Of a DNA stretch of 7,864 nucleotides, positions 5,937 through 7,864 are shown piece after piece. The notes beneath the pieces are model-generated. The model was not told the origin of the DNA. It saw only the letters and a list, made by a program, of their open reading frames with translations, and ran no database searches. The DNA comes from an uncultured Oscillospiraceae bacterium (GTDB lineage: Bacteria > Bacillota > Clostridia > Oscillospirales > Oscillospiraceae): NCBI GenBank assembly GCA_944385455.1, contig CALWXI010000109.1, forward strand, positions 1 through 7,864. Direction: 5' to 3'. Within the stretch, counting starts at the first letter, position 1. Each line of letters begins with the position of its first letter. Made by a program: the position numbers and the translations under genes.

Positions 5937-6432
5937 GGTCGATCTCCTCTCCAGTCATGTCCTTGAGCCGCCGGATGGCCTTGTAGAGCCGGGACTTCAC
6001 CGTGTTCAGGTTGGTCCCGGTGGCCTGGGCGATCTCCTCCAGCTTCAGGTCCTCGAAGTAGCGCAGTTTGATGACGGTCTGCTCGGGCAGGGACAGCCGG
6101 TCGATGGCGTCGTAGAGGTCCAGCCGCTCCCCCGGGTCCCGGCTCTCCGCCGCCCGGCCGGCCAGGGCCTCCTCGAAGGGCACCAGGTCCCGGCCCCGGC
6201 GGAAGTGGTTCATGGCCTCGTTGATGAGGATGCGGTAGAACCAGGTCTTGAGATACGCCGGCTCCCGCACCGTGTCCACCTTGCTCAGGGCCTTCACGAT
6301 GGCCTCTTGGACCACGTCCAGGGCGGCGTCCCGGTTTTTGACATAGCTGAGCGCCAGGCGGTAAAATTCCGTCTGTCCGTTGACGATATGCTCCACCAGC
6401 AACTGGCGCTTGTCCGGGCCGTTCTGTCTCAA
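5926..6432 (-). CDS. ECF-type RNA polymerase sigma factor (SigV-like, partner of the RsiV-like protein)
   Basis: A 168-residue group IV sigma factor. Region 2 (about 20-80) shows FYRLALSYVKNRDAALDVVQ and the -10-recognising WFYRILINEAMNHFRR (64-79). Region 4 (about 108-158) shows LPEQTVIKLRYFEDLKLEEIA and the helix-turn-helix LNTVKSRLYKAIRRLK (142-157) that reads the -35 box. The only plausible start in frame is TTG 6432: the frame is closed by TAA upstream, no ATG lies before region 2, and a purine-rich GGAAGGAAG stands about 11 bases away. Both the rare start codon and the loose SD suggest modest translation. The gene follows the SGNH hydrolase by 21 bases and overlaps the anti-sigma gene. 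An ECF-type promoter upstream of the operon implies autoregulation. Confidence 0.92.
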   Translation of the reverse strand: MRQNGPDKRQLLVEHIVNGQTEFYRLALSYVKNRDAALDVVQEAIVKALSKVDTVREPAYLKTWFYRILINEAMNHFRRGRDLVPFEEALAGRAAESRDPGERLDLYDAIDRLSLPEQTVIKLRYFEDLKLEEIAQATGTNLNTVKSRLYKAIRRLKDMTGEEIDHAP

Positions 6433-6453
6433 GGGGATGGCAGCTTCCTTCCG

Positions 6454-7332
6454 TTAAGATGCTTCGGGGGCCACGGTGTGGGTCCGCAGGTAATCGGCCC
6501 ACACCTGATAGCCGCTCTTGGTGAGGTGGACGCCGTCGGTGCTCATATCCGCCGGCAGGGCGCCGGCCTCGTCGGCCAGGGCGGCGTGGGCGTCCACCAG
6601 GTAGACCTGCTTTTCCTCCGCCAGCTGGGCGATGAGGCCGTTGTACACGGCCACCTTCTTATTTTTCAGCCACTCGTGGCTGGCCGAGGTCTTCGCCGTC
6701 ACCGGCAGGAGGGTCTGAAGATAGATCTGGGCGTCTGGCTGGGCCTCCCGCACCAGGTCGATGAGCTGGGCGTAACTGTCGTAAAACCGCTGGTCGTTGT
6801 ACCACCCCAGCTCGTTGACCCCCAGCAGGAGGTAGACCTTGCCGTAGGACTGCCGGGCCAGGGCCTCCAGAGGGGTGTACTTCCCGTCCTCCGTCCGGAT
6901 GACGGCGTCGGTCCGGACCGACTGGACGGTGAGCCCCTTGTAGGAGAGGTTCTCCGCCCCCCGGATGCCGCTGTACAGCAGCAGTCCGTCGGTGAGGGAG
7001 TCCCCCAGGAAGGCGGCGTCGGAGAACCAGTCGTCCTCCACCGCCTCCCCCTCGGGCACCGGAGAGGCGTAGTCGTAGGCCGGGGCGGCGGTCTCTGCGG
7101 GGAGGGGCTCCTCCGGCAGCGGCGTCGGCGTGGGCGCGGGGGCAACTGCCGGGGCGGACGCCGCGGGAGTGGGGGATGGGGCCTGGGAGGCGGGGACCTC
7201 CGCCACCGGCTGGGCGCTCACCTGGCCCGGCAGCAGGAACCAGGCGCCGGTGAGGACCAGGGCCAGCAGGGCCACGGCGATGGGCAGGCGCGGCGCCGTG
7301 GTCCGGCGGCGGCGTTTGGGACGATAGGGCAC
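6454..7332 (-). CDS. Membrane-anchored SGNH/GDSL-family hydrolase
   Basis: A 292-residue protein with a short basic cytoplasmic end (residues 2-15, RPKRRRR), a transmembrane anchor (about 17-35), a Pro/Ala-rich linker (42-98) and an extracytoplasmic SGNH hydrolase domain (about 102-286). Catalytic blocks: FLGDSLTDG (108-116) with nucleophile Ser112, GVNELGW (171-177) with the oxyanion Asn173, and STDGVHLTKSGY (264-275) with Asp266 and His269. Such domains are esterases or acyltransferase partners acting on cell-wall or surface glycans; the substrate is not evident. The start is GTG 7332, chosen because AAAGGAGGGA lies six bases upstream; a longer reading from 7479 would add 49 low-complexity residues through the promoter and terminator. 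As first gene of the ECF sigma/anti-sigma operon it is likely an envelope-stress effector. In Bacillus, SigV controls the peptidoglycan O-acetyltransferase OatA, a loose functional parallel. Confidence 0.87.
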   Translation of the reverse strand: MPYRPKRRRRTTAPRLPIAVALLALVLTGAWFLLPGQVSAQPVAEVPASQAPSPTPAASAPAVAPAPTPTPLPEEPLPAETAAPAYDYASPVPEGEAVEDDWFSDAAFLGDSLTDGLLLYSGIRGAENLSYKGLTVQSVRTDAVIRTEDGKYTPLEALARQSYGKVYLLLGVNELGWYNDQRFYDSYAQLIDLVREAQPDAQIYLQTLLPVTAKTSASHEWLKNKKVAVYNGLIAQLAEEKQVYLVDAHAALADEAGALPADMSTDGVHLTKSGYQVWADYLRTHTVAPEAS

Positions 7333-7366
7333 GGGGCTCCCTCCTTTGATGTCTTTCTGATGATTA

Positions 7367-7392
7367 GACGGAGGGGCGGGGGAAAAGTTTGA
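7367..7392 (-). promoter_or_regulatory. ECF-sigma-type promoter of the SGNH-sigma-anti-sigma operon
   Basis: On the minus strand a -35 element TCAAAC (7392-7387, followed by TTTT) is separated by 16 bases from CGTC (7370-7367, followed by TAA). AAAC with 16 bases to CGTC is the classical arrangement of ECF promoters of the SigM/SigV/SigW type. The predicted start is near 7359, leaving a leader of about 26 bases with the SD. No sigma-A promoter is apparent between here and the GTG. The match to the family that the operon itself encodes supports autoregulation. Confidence 0.78.
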
Positions 7393-7401
7393 ATGGGGCG
7401 G

Positions 7402-7443
7402 AAAAAATTTGCGCGCCCCGCCGGCAGGGGAGGACGGCGGGGC
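7402..7443 (-). terminator. Intrinsic terminator downstream of typA
   Basis: GCCCCGCCG (7415-7423) pairs perfectly with CGGCGGGGC (7435-7443), nine pairs around an eleven-base loop. In the minus direction it is followed by GCGC and AAATTTTTT (7410-7402). It ends only 10 bases before the ECF promoter, insulating the sigma operon from typA. Confidence 0.72.
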
Positions 7444-7456
7444 CGGAACGCAGGAC

Positions 7457-7500
7457 GCCGCCCCCGCGTCTGACCTCATTTTATCAGATGCGGGGGCGGC
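7457..7500 (-). repeat. Long perfect-type hairpin without U-tract downstream of typA
   Basis: A 17-bp inverted repeat: GCCGCCCCCGC and TCTGA in the left arm (7457-7473) match TCAGA and GCGGGGGCGGC in the right arm (7484-7500) with a single wobble at 7468/7489 and a ten-base AT-rich loop. No T-run follows on either strand, so it is not a standard terminator; it may protect the typA mRNA 3' end or back up the terminator that follows. The strand is that of typA. Confidence 0.6.
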
Positions 7501-7580
7501 GCGATCACGGCGCGGCGGGCGCGGGAGCCTGCCCGCCGGAGAGAGCGTCCTTGTTCCTGCGCTTCAGGGCCGCCGGGACC

Positions 7581-7864
7581 TCAGCCCTTTTTCTTGGAGG
7601 CCTCCCGCATCCGGGCGGCGTGGTCCAGCAGGCGCTTGCGCAGGCGGAGGGACTCGGGGGTGACCTCCAGCAGCTCGTCGTCGGCCAAAAACTCCAGGCA
7701 CTGCTCCAGGGACATCTGCCGGGGGGTGGTGAGGCGGAGGGCCTCGTCGGAGCCGGAGGCCCGCATGTTGGTCAGATGCTTCTTCTTGCAGATGTTGACC
7801 GAGATATCCTCCTGCTTGGGGGTTTCCCCCACCACCATGCCGGCGTACACCGGCACGCCGGGGC
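7581..7864 (-). CDS. typA: Translational GTPase TypA/BipA, C-terminal part
   Basis: The gene enters from beyond the right edge; about 94 C-terminal residues are seen, ending at TGA 7583-7581. TypA is a ribosome-binding GTPase of the EF-G family involved in ribosome assembly and stress or cold adaptation. The family-specific C-terminal domain is unmistakable: PGVPVYAGMVVGE, then DISVNICKKKHLTNMRASGS, DEALRLTTPRQMSLEQCLEF, and the terminal DDELLEVTPESLRLRKRLLD, followed by a lysine-rich tail (KKKG). The GTPase domain lies outside the window. Transcription runs leftward into a large hairpin and a terminator before the sigma operon promoter. Confidence 0.96.
   Translation of the reverse strand, partial: PGVPVYAGMVVGETPKQEDISVNICKKKHLTNMRASGSDEALRLTTPRQMSLEQCLEFLADDELLEVTPESLRLRKRLLDHAARMREASKKKG

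Noticed and set aside
5617..7392. 591-codon open frame on the plus strand
   Set aside because: It is antisense to the anti-sigma, sigma and SGNH genes, each with intact family motifs and SDs. The translation is Val/Gly/Leu/Arg-rich with no recognisable domain.
1..7864. CRISPR arrays, tRNA or rRNA genes, phage or defence modules
   Set aside because: No spaced direct repeats, cloverleaf-like or rRNA sequences, or defence-related motifs were found by reading; the window is mostly housekeeping and envelope-stress genes.

Overview
The window looks like chromosomal DNA from a high-GC member of the Clostridia, most likely an Oscillospiraceae-type gut bacterium (Flavonifractor/Pseudoflavonifractor-like). 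I infer this from the combination of a GC-rich coding style, strong AGGAGG-type ribosome binding sites, sigma-A-like promoters, a ThiT vitamin transporter behind a TPP riboswitch, an lspA-rluD pair and an RsiV-type anti-sigma factor. No database search was possible, so the taxonomy is an inference.

Left end (1-1400): the first 128 bases hold, on the minus strand, the start of a gene for a cysteine-rich protein that runs into collagen-like Gly-X-Y triplets and leaves the window. Divergent from it, a near-consensus promoter (TTGTCA-17-TATAAT) drives a two-gene plus-strand unit: a class I glutamine amidotransferase-like peptidase (gamma-Glu-GABA hydrolase type) and a small Smr-like protein.

Thiamine block (1353-3055, minus strand): a consensus promoter, a complete TPP riboswitch, the thiamine transporter S component thiT, a Cof-type HAD phosphatase, and a terminator shared with the convergent unit. 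The phosphatase is coupled to thiT by an SD that overlaps the thiT stop codon, which suggests a role in thiamine salvage.

Decayed zone (3056-3466): a 64-codon C-terminal gene remnant without a start, then an AT-rich spacer and a long hairpin terminator.

Lipoprotein/RNA modification block (3467-4946, minus strand): a promoter, lspA (signal peptidase II), and an overlapping RluA/RluD-family pseudouridine synthase gene. That gene is interrupted by one in-frame amber codon, with homology continuing in the same frame after it.

Cell-envelope stress block (4997-7392, minus strand): an operon of a membrane-anchored SGNH hydrolase, an ECF sigma factor and an RsiV-like anti-sigma factor. A typical ECF-type promoter (TCAAAC-16-CGTC) sits directly upstream, pointing to autoregulation, and a strong terminator lies at the end. 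The three genes form a plausible self-contained circuit: the anti-sigma factor holds the sigma factor until an envelope signal releases it, and the sigma factor then drives its own operon, with the extracytoplasmic hydrolase as the first product.

Right end: the C-terminus of the translational GTPase TypA/BipA (minus strand, cut by the window edge), followed by an unusual long hairpin and an intrinsic terminator. The most interesting items are the sigma/anti-sigma/SGNH circuit with its promoter, the amber-interrupted pseudouridine synthase, and the collagen-like protein at the edge.
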